DNA from: Pseudomonas sp. R5-89-07
GTDB lineage: Bacteria > Pseudomonadota > Gammaproteobacteria > Pseudomonadales > Pseudomonadaceae
Assembly (NCBI RefSeq): GCF_003851685.1
Contig: NZ_CP027727.1
Coordinates: forward strand, 1,426,001-1,490,000
DNA length: 64,000 nucleotides
Reading direction: 5' to 3'
Shown here: in pieces, positions 17,304-27,119 of the stretch
Layout: the number at the start of each line of letters is the position of its first letter
How positions within the stretch are numbered: the stretch's first letter is position 1
Program-made: the position numbers and the translations under genes
The notes under the pieces: model-generated
What the model was told of the DNA's origin: nothing
The model's input: only the letters and a program-made list of their open reading frames with translations
The model's database searches: none

Positions 17304-19808
17304 CTAGCGGGTTTGCGCAGGTTCCACCGGTTGCTCGGCCGCGCCATCGACGCGATGCAACGCCACTTGGCGAATCGACAGGCGAATGTCCGCCGGCAAA
17401 ACACGTTTGGCCGCGCCTTCAGCCAGCTCGCCGAGCAAGTCGTGGTAGCTCAGCTTGCCGGCTTCATCGCGGCGCAGCACATCTTGCTCCAACAAGGTCT
17501 GGATGAAATGTCGGAATAGGCTCTTGTCGAAGAATTCCGGGGCATTGAGGCCATGCAGGATCGACAGCCGCTGGGCCATGATCGTGCACAGGTCTTCGAG
17601 CTCTTCGGCGCTGATGCTGTTCTGCCCGCTGTTGAGCAGCAGCGAAATGGCCATGTAGAAGCGCTGCAGGGTTTGGGCGATGCTTTTTGACAGCAGCGTC
17701 AGTAGCACAAAATGCCGCGAGCTCGGGGCCGGGCGCAGGTACACATTGTTTTCGAAGCGCAGCAGGCCCTGTTCGACGAATGCGTCCAGCCATTGGTCGA
17801 CCACCGCATCCAGCTCCTCCAGTGACCAGCGGATAAACAGCTCCGATTGCAGGTAGGGATACAGCGCCTGGGTGTAGCGCAGGATCTGCTCGCGGCTCAT
17901 GCGCGAACTGCTCTGGAAGAAGCTCGCCAGCAGCGCCGGCAGGGCGAAGATGTGCAGCACGTTGTTGCGGTAATAGGTCATCAGGACGGCGTTTTGCTCA
18001 TCCAGGTAGACAATTTTGCCCAGGGCATCGCTCTGTTCCGACAGCAGGTTCATGTCCTTGACGTGCTTGATCAGGGCGAGACCATCGCCTTCCGGCAGGG
18101 TGGTATGCGGTGAATAGGGCACGCGGCGCAGCAGCGCCAGGTACAGGTCCAACTGGCGGGCCATGGCTTGTTCATCCAGGGCCAGGCGGGTGGTCGACAG
18201 CAGCGCCAACGCCACCAGGTTCACCGGGTTCACCGCTGCGGCTTCATTCAGGTGGCGCGCCACCTGCTCGCCGAGGCGGTTGGTGGTTTCATTCAGCCAC
18301 GCCGGCTTGTAGTTCGGGCCCAGTTCCTGAACGCGCCAATCCGGTTGTTCGTTGTCGAGGAATTCCGCCAGCTTGATCGGCTCGCCGAAGTTGACCGCCA
18401 CTTGGCCGAAGCGCTGCTTGAGCGCGCCCACCACTTTGAAAATATCGAAGATCGACTCTTTCTTCTTGCTCGCACCGCGCAGTTCGCCGAGGTAGGTACG
18501 GCCTTCCAGCACACGTTCATAGCCGATGTACACCGGCACGAAAACGATAGGCATGCGCGAAGAGCGCAGGAAACTGCGCAGGGTGATCGCCAGCATCCCG
18601 GTTTTCGGCTGCAGCATGCGACCGGTGCGCGAGCGTCCGCCTTCGACGAAGTACTCGACCGGGAAACCTTTGGTAAACAGGGTGTGCAGGTATTCGTTGA
18701 ACACCGAGGTGTACAGCGGGTTGCCCTTGAAGGTGCGGCGCATGAAAAACGCACCGCCACGGCGCAGCAGGCTGCCGATCACGGGCATGTTCAGGTTGAT
18801 GCCGGCGGCAATGTGCGGCGGGGTCAGGCCGTTCTTGAACAGCAGGTAGGACAGCAACAGGTAGTCGATATGGCTGCGGTGACACGGCACGTAGATCACT
18901 TCGTAGCCTTGGGCAACCTGTTGCACGCCTTCGATGTTATTGACCTTGATGCCGTCGTAGATCTTGTTCCAGAACCAGCTCAGCACCACTTCCAGGAAGC
19001 GGATCGCGGTGTAGGTGTAGTCCGAGGCGATCTCGTTGCCATAGCGCAGGGCCAGGGCCTTGGCTTTCTCTGGCGAGATCTTTTCGCGCTCGGCTTCATC
19101 GGCAATGGCCTGGCGCACCAGCGGCATGTTCACCAGGCCCTTCACCAGGTTGCGGCGGTGAGACAGGTCGGGGCCGATCACGGCGGTCTTCAGGTTACGA
19201 AAGTGCACACGCAGGATGCGCTGGGCCATCCGCACGGTGCGTTCGTGCCCTTTATTGTGCTCGATCAATTCACGCAGGTTGATGGGCGCGGAGAATTGCA
19301 CGCGGGTCTTGCGACCCAGGATCAGGATGCTCAACAACCGGCGCAAGCGCCCGGTGACCGCCCAGCTGTCGGCGAACAACAGTTTCCACGGGCTGGACTC
19401 GCTTTCGGGGGATTGGCCCCAGAACACGCTGACCGGAATGATTTGTGCATTCTCTTCGGCATGTTCGGTGAGGGTGTTGACCAGGCGCGTCAGGGTTGGC
19501 GGTGCGCCGCGCTTGTCCTGACGGCCGAGCCAATCCGGGTCCGGCGTCAGGTAAAAGAACGCCGCAGGCTCCATCAACGGACCTACCGATACCGGCAGCA
19601 CCGGGCGCGGCAGGCCGGCCTTGGTGCACTCGGCATCGACCACGGCCAATTCGGTCAGGGACGGCGATTGCAGGACGTAGAACACCGGCCGGCTGCGGTC
19701 CAGGTTCAGGGTTAGGGACGACTGGTTGATCGTCTCCGAGCGAACCCAGAGGTACAGCAGTCGACGCAGGGTGCCAAACACCAGGCGACGGAACGGGGAG
19801 CGGGTCAT
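17304..19808 (-). CDS. plsB: Glycerol-3-phosphate 1-O-acyltransferase
   Basis: An 834-residue inner-membrane enzyme that acylates sn-glycerol-3-phosphate at position 1, the first step of phospholipid synthesis. The acyltransferase motifs are clear at residues ~305-460: [16 protein letters not shown] (HX4D catalytic), [35 protein letters not shown] and [15 protein letters not shown]. Length matches PlsB (E. coli 807, pseudomonads ~830). The start ATG at 19808 is the only one giving the canonical [12 protein letters not shown] opening. It is divergent from a cold-shock gene. Confidence 0.97.
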   Translation of the reverse strand: MTRSPFRRLVFGTLRRLLYLWVRSETINQSSLTLNLDRSRPVFYVLQSPSLTELAVVDAECTKAGLPRPVLPVSVGPLMEPAAFFYLTPDPDWLGRQDKRGAPPTLTRLVNTLTEHAEENAQIIPVSVFWGQSPESESSPWKLLFADSWAVTGRLRRLLSILILGRKTRVQFSAPINLRELIEHNKGHERTVRMAQRILRVHFRNLKTAVIGPDLSHRRNLVKGLVNMPLVRQAIADEAEREKISPEKAKALALRYGNEIASDYTYTAIRFLEVVLSWFWNKIYDGIKVNNIEGVQQVAQGYEVIYVPCHRSHIDYLLLSYLLFKNGLTPPHIAAGINLNMPVIGSLLRRGGAFFMRRTFKGNPLYTSVFNEYLHTLFTKGFPVEYFVEGGRSRTGRMLQPKTGMLAITLRSFLRSSRMPIVFVPVYIGYERVLEGRTYLGELRGASKKKESIFDIFKVVGALKQRFGQVAVNFGEPIKLAEFLDNEQPDWRVQELGPNYKPAWLNETTNRLGEQVARHLNEAAAVNPVNLVALALLSTTRLALDEQAMARQLDLYLALLRRVPYSPHTTLPEGDGLALIKHVKDMNLLSEQSDALGKIVYLDEQNAVLMTYYRNNVLHIFALPALLASFFQSSSRMSREQILRYTQALYPYLQSELFIRWSLEELDAVVDQWLDAFVEQGLLRFENNVYLRPAPSSRHFVLLTLLSKSIAQTLQRFYMAISLLLNSGQNSISAEELEDLCTIMAQRLSILHGLNAPEFFDKSLFRHFIQTLLEQDVLRRDEAGKLSYHDLLGELAEGAAKRVLPADIRLSIRQVALHRVDGAAEQPVEPAQTR

Positions 19809-19909
19809 AGGCGAGCTGCTTCAAGTGAGAATAAACCGAGCAGATGCTCGGGCAGGTAGTGTGCCGTATTCGCCGAAAATCGGCAAAAAAGCGGCGATGT
19901 AAAGTTGGG

Positions 19910-19937
19910 TTGATGGTTTTTGAACCTGTCTTATACT
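19910..19937 (+). promoter_or_regulatory. Sigma-70 promoter of the cold-shock gene
   Basis: TTGATG (19910-19915), 16-bp spacer, TATACT (19932-19937), giving a leader of ~45 bases before the ATG at 19989. Confidence 0.6.
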
Positions 19938-19988
19938 CGGCAGTTCAACGTCAGCGACTCAATAATAAAAACCAGTGGGAGTGAACAG

Positions 19989-20198
19989 ATGACAACGCGC
20001 GAAACCGGCAATGTGAAGTGGTTCAACGATGCCAAGGGCTATGGCTTTATCCAGCGTGAGGATGGCAAGGACGTGTTCGTGCACTACCGCGCCATTCGCG
20101 GGGATGGTCACCGTTCGTTGGCCGAAGGCCAGCAGGTGGAGTATGCCGTGGTGACTGGAGAGAAAGGCTTGCAGGCGGAGGATGTAGTGGGTCTGTAA
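19989..20198 (+). CDS. CspA-family cold-shock protein
   Basis: A 69-residue single OB-fold RNA/DNA chaperone. RNP1 (KGYGFI) is at residues 16-21 and RNP2 (VFVHY) at 29-33, with NVKWFNDA before them. The ATG at 19989 has GAGTGAACAG upstream; a longer frame from 19920 would run into the promoter. In P. aeruginosa the corresponding gene is PA1159, next to the same hypothetical-rlmA-dapE-ndvB order. Whether it is cold-inducible cannot be told from sequence. Confidence 0.93.
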   Translation: MTTRETGNVKWFNDAKGYGFIQREDGKDVFVHYRAIRGDGHRSLAEGQQVEYAVVTGEKGLQAEDVVGL

Positions 20199-20215
20199 GA
20201 CCACCGCTGGCCCCC

Positions 20216-20305
20216 TGTGGGAGGGGGCTTGCCCCCGATAGCGGTGGGTCAGCCAATGTATCTGGTGACTGACACTCAGTAATCGGGGGCAAGCCCCCTC
20301 CCACA
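20216..20305. repeat. REPIN (inverted REP pair, GGGGGCTTGCCCCC class), copy 1
   Basis: TGTGGGAGGGGGCTTGCCCC (from 20216) facing its inverse ATCGGGGGCAAGCCCCCTCC (20282 on, ending at CCCACA 20305), with a ~35-bp spacer. It lies in the convergent gap between the cold-shock gene and the 125-aa protein gene. Confidence 0.9.
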
Positions 20306-20329
20306 TTTGATTGGGTTCTCAGCTCGGAA

Positions 20330-20707
20330 TCAGGCGGTTTTCCAGGTGATCTGTTCTTCACCGTCTGCGCTGATGCGAATCCAGGTGTCGGCGCTGTCCT
20401 CGCCTTCTTCCTCGACCCAGGTCCCCGGTGCGCAACGCACTTCAACGTTCAATGCGGAAAATGCGGCGCGGGCGCAGGCGATGTCGTCGTCCCACGGGGT
20501 CTGGTCGCTTTCCAGGAACAGGCTGTTCCACTTGCCGACCGCTTTTGGCAGCCAGGTCACCGGCACGTTGCCGGCCTTGCACTTGTAGGTCTGGCCCTTC
20601 TGGACCCAGTCGGTGCACGGGCCCAGGGCGGCGCCCAGCCAGGCGGCGATGGCCTTGTGGTCGACGTCGGCGTCCTTCAGGTAAATCTCAATATCGGGTT
20701 GGCGCAT
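20330..20707 (-). CDS. Conserved protein of unknown function (125 aa)
   Basis: A 125-residue acidic cytosolic protein starting MRQPDIEIYLKDADVDHKAI (ATG at 20707, GAGGA upstream). Notable segments are AWLGAALGPC, GQTYKCKAGNVPVTWLPKAV, KWNSLFLESDQTPWDDDIAC and CAPGTWVEEE. Trp and Cys content is high. Its place between the cold-shock gene and rlmA matches PA1160 of P. aeruginosa (from memory). It lies 54 bp past the rlmA stop and may be the last gene of an rlmA transcript. I do not know its function. Confidence 0.82.
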   Translation of the reverse strand: MRQPDIEIYLKDADVDHKAIAAWLGAALGPCTDWVQKGQTYKCKAGNVPVTWLPKAVGKWNSLFLESDQTPWDDDIACARAAFSALNVEVRCAPGTWVEEEGEDSADTWIRISADGEEQITWKTA

Positions 20708-20761
20708 GGATGTTCCTCGTCGCGGGATTCGAAAATCCATTCGCGGGTGCTGAAAAGTCGG

Positions 20762-21571
20762 TTATTGAAGCACGAAATAATCGTAGCGCATCGACACGGT
20801 GACCTGCAGCGGCTCGGCGGCCTCGATCACCTCGCTGCGCCGCTCGGCACTGGCGCGCCAGCCGTGCGGGGTCATGGCCAGCAGGTTGGCGCGGTCGGTG
20901 GGCTCGGCCAGGCTCAGGGTGAACTCAAGGGTTTCGCTGTGGGCCAGGCTCATGCCATCCGGCACCAGCGCCAGGTGTTTGTCGTCGGTGTACTCGCGCA
21001 CCTCGTCGTACAAGCGCTCACGCAACTCCATCAGATGGCCGCGAGTGGGACCGACCTTCATCAAGCCGCCACCTGGGCTGAGCAAGCGCTTGGCTTCCTG
21101 CCAGTCCAGCGGGCTGAACACGCTGGCGAGAAACTGGCAACTGGCGTCGGCCAAGGGGATGCGGGCCATGCTGGCGATCAACCAGGTCAGCGCCGGGTTG
21201 CGCTTGCATGCCCGCTTGACCGCTTCCCTGGAAATATCCAGGGCGTAACCGTCGGCGTGGGGCAGGGCGTCGGCGATCTGCGCGGTGTAGTAACCCTCGC
21301 CGCAGCCGATGTCCACCCAGCGCTGCGGCGCGCGTTCAGCGGCCAGCTCGGCCAGGCGCCGGGCCACAGGGGCGTAGTGCCCGGCATTGAGAAAGTCGCG
21401 GCGCGCCTCGACCATCGCCAGGTTATCGCCCGGGTCGCGGCTGTTCTTGTGCTGCACCGGCAGCAGGTTCAGGTAACCCTGGCGTGCACGGTCGAAACGG
21501 TGCCCGGCCGGGCACGCCACGCCGTTGTCCACCGGGTTGAGCGGGGCGCTGCAAAGGGGGCAAGCGAGCAT
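20762..21571 (-). CDS. rlmA: 23S rRNA (guanine-N1)-methyltransferase
   Basis: A 269-residue SAM methyltransferase of the RlmA family (m1G745 of 23S rRNA, helix 35). An N-terminal zinc finger uses C4, C7, C20 and H24 (CPLC ... CPAGH). Next come RFDRARQGYLNLL and QHKNSRDPGDN, diagnostic for the family, and the SAM loop VDIGCGEGYYTAQIA at residues ~87-101. Its ATG overlaps the dapE stop by one base, indicating coupling. Whether the target is G745 (RlmA-I) or G748 cannot be proved from sequence; Gram-negative members methylate G745. Confidence 0.94.
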   Translation of the reverse strand: MLACPLCSAPLNPVDNGVACPAGHRFDRARQGYLNLLPVQHKNSRDPGDNLAMVEARRDFLNAGHYAPVARRLAELAAERAPQRWVDIGCGEGYYTAQIADALPHADGYALDISREAVKRACKRNPALTWLIASMARIPLADASCQFLASVFSPLDWQEAKRLLSPGGGLMKVGPTRGHLMELRERLYDEVREYTDDKHLALVPDGMSLAHSETLEFTLSLAEPTDRANLLAMTPHGWRASAERRSEVIEAAEPLQVTVSMRYDYFVLQ

Positions 21572-22722
21572 CAGGCGAGCAACTTGATCAGGGTCTGGTA
21601 GTAGATTTCGGTCAACACATCGAGGTCGCTGGCGAGGATGCGCTCGTTGACCTGATGGATCGTCGCATTCACCGGGCCCAGCTCGACCACTTGCGTGCCC
21701 AGGGTCGCGATGAAGCGGCCATCCGAGGTGCCGCCGCTGGTGGACGCCTGGGTCTCACGACCGGTGATCGCCTTGATGCTGGCCGATACCGCGTCGAGCA
21801 ACGCGCCCGGCTCGGTAAGGAATGGCAGGCCTGACAGTGCCCAGTCCACATGCCAGTCCAGGCCGTGTTTATCCAGGATCGCTGCCACCCGCTGTTGCAA
21901 CGCTTCCACGGTGGATTCGGTGGAGAAACGGAAGTTGAACACCGCCGTCAGGTCGCCGGGAATCACGTTGGTGGCGCCGGTACCGGAATTGAGGTTGGAG
22001 ATCTGGAAGCTGGTCGGCGGGAAGAAGCTGTTGCCATCATCCCAATGCTCGGCAGCGAGTTCGGCCAATGCCGGTGCGGCCAGGTGGATCGGGTTCTTCG
22101 CCAGGTGCGGATACGCCACGTGGCCTTGCACGCCGCGCACGGTCAGGGTGGCGCCGAGGGAGCCACGACGGCCATTCTTGACCACGTCACCCACCAGCGT
22201 GGTACTCGACGGCTCGCCGACGATGCACCAGTCCAGGCGCTCCTTGCGCGCGGCCAGGCGTTCGATCACGGCCTTGGTGCCATGGTGCGCCGGGCCTTCT
22301 TCATCGCTGGTGATCAGGAAGGCCACCGAGCCTTTGTGGTCCGGGTAGTCGGCGACAAAACGCTCCGACGCCACCAGCATCGCCGCCAGGCTGCCTTTCA
22401 TGTCCGCCGCGCCACGGCCGCACAGCATGCCGTGTTCGTCGATCAGCGCGTCGAACGGATCGTTCTGCCAGGCCTGCACCGGGCCGGTCGGCACCACGTC
22501 AGTGTGGCCGGCAAAGCACAGCACCGGGCCGTCGTGTTTGCCATGGGTGGCCCAGAAGTTATCCACCTCGAAGATGCGCATCGGCTCGAGCGCAAAACCG
22601 GCGTCGCCCAGGCGCTGCATCATCAGCTTCTGGCAGTCGGCATCGATCGGTGTGACCGACGGGCGACGGATCAGGTCGATGGCGAGTTGAAGGGTCGGCG
22701 AAAGGTCGGCATGGGCCGTCAT
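21571..22722 (-). CDS. dapE: Succinyl-diaminopimelate desuccinylase
   Basis: A 383-residue M20-family zinc hydrolase converting N-succinyl-LL-DAP to LL-DAP for lysine and peptidoglycan. Metal-site blocks are [13 protein letters not shown] (His and first Asp region), [16 protein letters not shown] (bridging Asp), [15 protein letters not shown] (catalytic Glu pair) and FSGTSDGRF-like [11 protein letters not shown]. The ATG at 22722 has GGAG eight bases upstream and gives the known N-terminus. Two more genes of the same pathway, dapD and dapC, lie 6-9 kb away in this window. Confidence 0.97.
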   Translation of the reverse strand: MTAHADLSPTLQLAIDLIRRPSVTPIDADCQKLMMQRLGDAGFALEPMRIFEVDNFWATHGKHDGPVLCFAGHTDVVPTGPVQAWQNDPFDALIDEHGMLCGRGAADMKGSLAAMLVASERFVADYPDHKGSVAFLITSDEEGPAHHGTKAVIERLAARKERLDWCIVGEPSSTTLVGDVVKNGRRGSLGATLTVRGVQGHVAYPHLAKNPIHLAAPALAELAAEHWDDGNSFFPPTSFQISNLNSGTGATNVIPGDLTAVFNFRFSTESTVEALQQRVAAILDKHGLDWHVDWALSGLPFLTEPGALLDAVSASIKAITGRETQASTSGGTSDGRFIATLGTQVVELGPVNATIHQVNERILASDLDVLTEIYYQTLIKLLA

Positions 22723-22785
22723 GGGAAAACTCCGGAAAGCGTGTAATGGGCGCAGGACGAATGTGCTGAAACGGCGCAGATTCAA

Positions 22786-22875
22786 TGTGGGAGGGGGCTT
22801 GCCCCCGATGGCGGTTTATCAGCAACCAATTAGCTGACTGACACGCTGCTATCGGGGGCAAGCCCCCTCCCACAT
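22786..22875. repeat. REPIN (GGGGGCTTGCCCCC class), copy 2
   Basis: Inverted REP pair with arms from 22786 (TGTGGGAGGGGGCTTG) and 22851 (ATCGGGGGCAAGCCCC). It sits between the ndvB stop and the dapE start, which are in tandem on the minus strand, so a folded transcript would place it in the ndvB-dapE intercistronic RNA. Confidence 0.9.
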
Positions 22876-22969
22876 AAGGCAATCGGTGCTTGCCTGATCC
22901 AACAAAACGGCCGTTATCTTATAGCAAAACGGCGACCAGAGGCCGCCGTTTAGTGGATTGCGCAAGTTT

Positions 22970-25561
22970 TTACGCAGCGGGTGCGGGCTCAGCCTTCGCC
23001 GCAGGTTTGGGCAGCGAAGACAGGAACGCCATGATCAACGCGGCCACATACGGCAGCGATTGCACCAGCAGCATCACCACCCAGAAGCGCATGTCATTGC
23101 TCGGCAGGCCCTGCACCAGGTAGATCCCCAGCGCCGCGCCCCACAACAGCAGCATGATGAACATTTCTTCGCGGGCTTCGGAAATCGCCACCCAGAAGCC
23201 GTGGTTATCGGCGTTTTTCGGTGTACGAAAGAACGGAATGCTGGTGGTGAAGAAGCCGTACAGCACCGCCTTGGCGATGGTGTGCGACAACGCCAGGCCG
23301 GCCAGCGCCGCGCAGAATGCGTCCTTGAGGTTCACCCCGACCGCACGGCGGTAGAGGAAGATGATCTTGCCCACCTTGAACACGAACAGCGCCAACGGCG
23401 GGATGGCGAAGATCAGCAACGGCGGATCGACGCGGGTCGGCACGATGATCATCGCCGCCGACCACAACAGCGCGCCGACGGTGAAGAAGATGTTCATGCC
23501 GTCCGCCACCCATGGCAGCCAGCCTGCGAGGAAGTGATAGCGCTGGCCACGGGTCAGTTCGGTGTCCTTGCCGCGCAGCAGGCTGGCGGTGTGGCGCTTG
23601 ATGATCTGAATCGCGCCGTAGGCCCAGCGGAAACGCTGTTTCTTGAAGTCGATAAAGGTATCGGGCATCAAGCCTTTGCCGTAGCTGTCGTGGTAATACG
23701 CCGCCGACAGGCCTTTTTCGAACACGCGCAGGCCCAGTTCGGCATCTTCACAGATGCACCAATCGGCCCAGCCCAGTTCTTCGAGTACCGAGCGACGGGT
23801 CATGGTCATGGTGCCGTGCTGGATGATCGCGTCACGGTCGTTACGGGTGACCATGCCGATATGGAAGAAGCCTTTGTATTCGGCATAGCAGAGCTTCTTG
23901 AAGGTGCTTTCGTTCTGGTCGCGGTAATCCTGCGGCGACTGCACCACGGCGATTTTCGGGTCGGCGAAGTGCGGCACCATGTGCTTGAGCCAGTTGGGCG
24001 ACACGCAGTAATCCGAGTCGATCACCGCGATCACTTCGGCGTCCTTGGCGGTGTGCGGAATCAGGTAGTTCAGCGCGCCGCCCTTGAAACCGGCCAATGG
24101 CGCGACGTGGAAGAACTTGAAGCGCGGGCCCAGGGTTTCGCAGTAGTCGCGCACCGGTTCCCATACCGCCGGGTCCTTGGTGTTGTTGTCGATGATCAGC
24201 ACTTCGAAGTCCGGGTAATCGAGTGCGGCCAGGGCGTCGAGGGTCTGTTTGACCATCTCCGGCGGCTCGTTGTAGCACGGCACATGGATCGACACCTTCG
24301 GGCGGTAGTCCGATTCCCCTTCGACCGGCAGGAATTCACGCCGGCGCTTGTGAGTCCACACCGCCTCCGCCAGCTCGTGGGCTTCGGTCAGCAGCACGAT
24401 GAATACGCCCATGGCACCCAGGGCCAGCAAGAAACCGACGGTCAGGCTGAACCAGGTGCTGTACTGCTGACTGTAGTCGTAGCCGATCCACACCAGCACC
24501 GACCCGCACAGGAACGCGATAAACGTCAGGAAAGTACGGCCGCGCTGGCGCAAGGCCGAGCCGTCGATCATCAGCAGGGTCAGCGACAGCAGGGCGAGCA
24601 CCACCGAGCCGATCGCCAGCACACGCCATTGCGGAATGGCGACCACCGGGCCTTCAAAGTTGAATTTCTGCTGGCGCGCGGCGTTGTACACGCCCCAATA
24701 GGCACCGGCCGAGCCTTCGTCGCTGACTTTCCAGGGTTGGTCGAAGGCTTCGATCACAAAATAGTTGAAGCCTTGGCGATTGAGTTTGTTGACCAGTGTG
24801 CGCAGGTAAATCGCCTGGTCTGCTGGCGACGATTCATTACCGCCGCGCATGCGTCCGTTACTTGGCCAGCCGACTTCCGACAGCAGCAACGGCTTTTTCG
24901 GGAACATTTTTTTCAGGTCCCTGGCGCGGTCGAGTACGTACTGGCCGGCCTTATCCATCGGAATGAACTCCCAGAACGGCAGGATGTGCGCGGCGATCAG
25001 GTCGACGTGCTTGGCCAGTTGCGGGTTCTTTTCCCAGATGTGCCATTGCTCGGAGGTGGTCACCGGCACTTTCACGGCGGCGCGCACCCGGTCCAGCAGC
25101 ACGATCAGCGCCTCGGGGGTGATCTCTTCACGGAACAGCGCTTCGTTACCCACCACCACGCGCACCACGCTGCGCGAGCTGTTGGCGATCTCGATGGCGC
25201 GCTGGATTTCGCGTTCATTGCGTTCAAGATCCGGGCTGATCCAGATACCCAGGGTCACCCGCAGGCCGAACTCTTCCGCAAGCTTAGGGATATCGCCCAG
25301 GGTGCCGTCGACCGAGTAGGTACGGATGTTGTCCGTCAGCTTGCTCATGATCTCGAGGTCGCGACGCATCTGTTCGTCGCTGGGGTACTGCTCTTTCTGC
25401 GGATACTGGCCTTGCTGGAACGGCGAGTAAGAAAAGCCGGAAATCTGTTCAGGCCAGTTGGGGGTAGTGACCGGGCGGTTGATCAGCGCCCAGAAGCCGG
25501 TGAACAGTGCGGCAATAGCCAGCACCACCACCAGGTTGAGTCCAAATTTACGCGATGACAT
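22970..25561 (-). CDS. ndvB: NdvB-type glucan synthase: GH17 domain fused to a GT2 processive glycosyltransferase
   Basis: An 863-residue membrane protein. After TM1 (residues ~8-28) residues ~40-310 are a periplasmic GH17 domain with both catalytic glutamates visible (VVVGNEALFR, LLLSEVGWPSNG). Several TM helices follow (~320-420), then a cytosolic GT2 domain: HVPCYNEPPEMV, VLIIDNNT, DSDYCVSP (DXD-type), CEDAELGLR and QRFRWAYGAIQ (the Q-x-x-RW signature of processive synthases). More TM helices close the protein. P. aeruginosa NdvB (PA1163, 866 aa, next to dapE) makes cyclic beta-(1,3)-glucans linked to biofilm antibiotic tolerance. The ATG at 25561 was chosen because the upstream extension lacks homology-like sequence. 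Confidence in the family is high; the exact glucan here is inferred. Confidence 0.93.
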   Translation of the reverse strand: MSSRKFGLNLVVVLAIAALFTGFWALINRPVTTPNWPEQISGFSYSPFQQGQYPQKEQYPSDEQMRRDLEIMSKLTDNIRTYSVDGTLGDIPKLAEEFGLRVTLGIWISPDLERNEREIQRAIEIANSSRSVVRVVVGNEALFREEITPEALIVLLDRVRAAVKVPVTTSEQWHIWEKNPQLAKHVDLIAAHILPFWEFIPMDKAGQYVLDRARDLKKMFPKKPLLLSEVGWPSNGRMRGGNESSPADQAIYLRTLVNKLNRQGFNYFVIEAFDQPWKVSDEGSAGAYWGVYNAARQQKFNFEGPVVAIPQWRVLAIGSVVLALLSLTLLMIDGSALRQRGRTFLTFIAFLCGSVLVWIGYDYSQQYSTWFSLTVGFLLALGAMGVFIVLLTEAHELAEAVWTHKRRREFLPVEGESDYRPKVSIHVPCYNEPPEMVKQTLDALAALDYPDFEVLIIDNNTKDPAVWEPVRDYCETLGPRFKFFHVAPLAGFKGGALNYLIPHTAKDAEVIAVIDSDYCVSPNWLKHMVPHFADPKIAVVQSPQDYRDQNESTFKKLCYAEYKGFFHIGMVTRNDRDAIIQHGTMTMTRRSVLEELGWADWCICEDAELGLRVFEKGLSAAYYHDSYGKGLMPDTFIDFKKQRFRWAYGAIQIIKRHTASLLRGKDTELTRGQRYHFLAGWLPWVADGMNIFFTVGALLWSAAMIIVPTRVDPPLLIFAIPPLALFVFKVGKIIFLYRRAVGVNLKDAFCAALAGLALSHTIAKAVLYGFFTTSIPFFRTPKNADNHGFWVAISEAREEMFIMLLLWGAALGIYLVQGLPSNDMRFWVVMLLVQSLPYVAALIMAFLSSLPKPAAKAEPAPAA

Positions 25562-25778
25562 GGCGATTTCGGGTTCCAAAGGGTGTGGAACGAAAAGAGG
25601 TGTCGGCCTGCGCCGAACGGCGCGCATCCTACACCGGCCGTTCCCTGAGCGTATAGCAGACAGAGAAAAGCCGGACGTTAGTCCGCGAATGTTCACCTAA
25701 GTTCTTTACTTGTAACTTGTAGCTTAAAACTTGCCGCTGTGTAGCTCATAATGCGCGCCGGTTTTTGGGGTAATGGTC

Positions 25779-26588
25779 ATGAGCACAGAAGATCCACGGT
25801 TTGCAGGCGTTGCCCGCTTGTATGGCATTGAAGGCCTGGAACGCTTGAAAGCGGCCCATGTGGCGATCGTCGGCGTTGGCGGCGTGGGCTCGTGGGCGGC
25901 GGAAGCCATCGCCCGCTGCGGGGTGGGCGAGATTTCGCTATTCGATCTGGATGACGTCTGCGTCAGCAACAGCAACCGCCAGTTACATGCGCTGGACAGC
26001 ACCGTGGGCAAACCCAAGGTTGAAGTGATGGCCGAACGCCTGCGTGGCATCAACCCGGCGTGCACGGTACATGCGGTGGCGGACTTCGTGACCCGCGACA
26101 CCATGGCCGAGTACATCACCCCCAATATCGATTGCGTGATCGACTGCATTGACGCGGTCAACGCCAAGGCGGCGCTGATCGCCTGGTGCAAGCGCCGCAA
26201 GATCCAGATCATCACCACCGGTGGCGCCGGCGGGCAGATCGACCCGACGCTGATCCAGGTGTGTGACCTGAACCGCACCTTCAATGACCCGCTGGCCTCG
26301 AAAGTGCGCTCCACGTTGCGCCGCGACTATGGCTTCTCCCGCACGGTGACCCGTCATTACAGCGTGCCGTGTGTGTTTTCCACCGAGCAACTGCGCTACC
26401 CCAAGCCGGACGGCAGCATCTGTTTGCAGAAGAGTTTCGTCGGCGACGGCGTGAAGCTCGATTGTGCCGGTGGGTTTGGCGCGGTGATGATGGTGACCGC
26501 TACGTTCGGCATGGTGGCGGCGACCAAGGCGGTGGACAAGATTGTGGCCGGGGTGCGCCGGCCGTCGGAGCGGGTCAAGCCCGCCTGA
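25779..26588 (+). CDS. tcdA: tRNA threonylcarbamoyladenosine dehydratase (CsdL)
   Basis: A 269-residue E1-like ATP-dependent enzyme that cyclises t6A37 of tRNA to ct6A. The ThiF/MoeB nucleotide fold is seen in VAIVGVGGVGSWAAEAIARCG, DLDDVCVSNSNRQ, CIDAVNAKAALI and TTGGAGGQIDPT. I chose the ATG at 25779, eight bases after GGGG, over one two codons earlier. E. coli TcdA needs the CsdA-CsdE sulfur-transfer pair, and exactly these two genes converge on tcdA here, which supports the assignment over MoeB or ThiF. t6A, its substrate, depends on TsaB, also in this window. Confidence 0.95.
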   Translation: MSTEDPRFAGVARLYGIEGLERLKAAHVAIVGVGGVGSWAAEAIARCGVGEISLFDLDDVCVSNSNRQLHALDSTVGKPKVEVMAERLRGINPACTVHAVADFVTRDTMAEYITPNIDCVIDCIDAVNAKAALIAWCKRRKIQIITTGGAGGQIDPTLIQVCDLNRTFNDPLASKVRSTLRRDYGFSRTVTRHYSVPCVFSTEQLRYPKPDGSICLQKSFVGDGVKLDCAGGFGAVMMVTATFGMVAATKAVDKIVAGVRRPSERVKPA

Positions 26589-26614
26589 ATCTCAGTACGC
26601 TGCCTTGCTCAAAA

Positions 26615-26704
26615 TGTGGGAGGGGGCTTGCCCCCGATTGCGGTGGATCAATCAGCTCATTCAGTGACTGACACTCAGCCATCGGGGGCAAGCCCCCTCC
26701 CACA
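26615..26704. repeat. REPIN (GGGGGCTTGCCCCC class), copy 3
   Basis: Inverted REP pair filling the 117-bp convergent gap between tcdA and csdE; the right arm ends at the base before the csdE stop codon region (26704). Confidence 0.9.
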
Positions 26705-26705
26705 G

Positions 26706-27119
26706 TCAGTTTTGGGTTTGGCTCATGGAGCGCATGCGCTGCAGCACAGCATTCAAGCCATTGCTGCGTGACGGTGAGAGCTGGCGCGACAATCCTAGTT
26801 GATTGAACCACTCAGGCAGGTCAACCGCTTGCAACTGCGCAGCCGACAACCCATTGACCCGTGCCAGCAACAACGCCACCAGTCCACGAATCATCCGCGC
26901 GTCGCTGCTGGCAGCAAATTGCCAGTGACCGTCCTCTAAGCGTCCCACCAACCACACCAGGCTTTCACAGCCCTGTACGAGGTTGGCATCGATCTTATCC
27001 TCATCCGCCAATACGGGCAGACGTTCACCCCATTGCATCAGCATCCGGGCGCGTTGTTCCCAGCCGCCTACGGCCTGAAAGGCTTCCAGCGCAGCCACCG
27101 CATCTGCCGGCAAGCTCAT
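26706..27119 (-). CDS. csdE: SufE/CsdE-type sulfur acceptor
   Basis: A 137-residue protein of the SufE fold. The sulfur-accepting cysteine is in NLVQGCESLVWL (Cys51). Further family signatures are WEQRARMLMQWGERLP at the start and FAASSDARMIRGLVALLLARVNG. It takes persulfide sulfur from the desulfurase CsdA and passes it on or activates the desulfurase. Its ATG overlaps the csdA stop by 4 bp, so the two are translated together. The presence of tcdA opposite indicates the Csd rather than Suf system. Confidence 0.93.
   Translation of the reverse strand: MSLPADAVAALEAFQAVGGWEQRARMLMQWGERLPVLADEDKIDANLVQGCESLVWLVGRLEDGHWQFAASSDARMIRGLVALLLARVNGLSAAQLQAVDLPEWFNQLGLSRQLSPSRSNGLNAVLQRMRSMSQTQN

Noticed and set aside
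18168..19715. 515-codon plus-strand open frame opposite plsB
   Set aside because: Antisense to the clear plsB sequence; composition is Arg/Gln/His-rich as expected for a shadow frame.
22958..25558. 866-codon open frame on the plus strand opposite ndvB
   Set aside because: It is an exact antisense shadow of ndvB, His/Arg/Gln-rich with no domain or ribosome site. The GC-rich third positions of the real gene suppress stops on the other strand.
20216..26704. Evenly similar repeats that could be taken for a CRISPR array
   Set aside because: Copies are kilobases apart, palindromic pairs, with no spacer series and no cas genes; they are REPINs.
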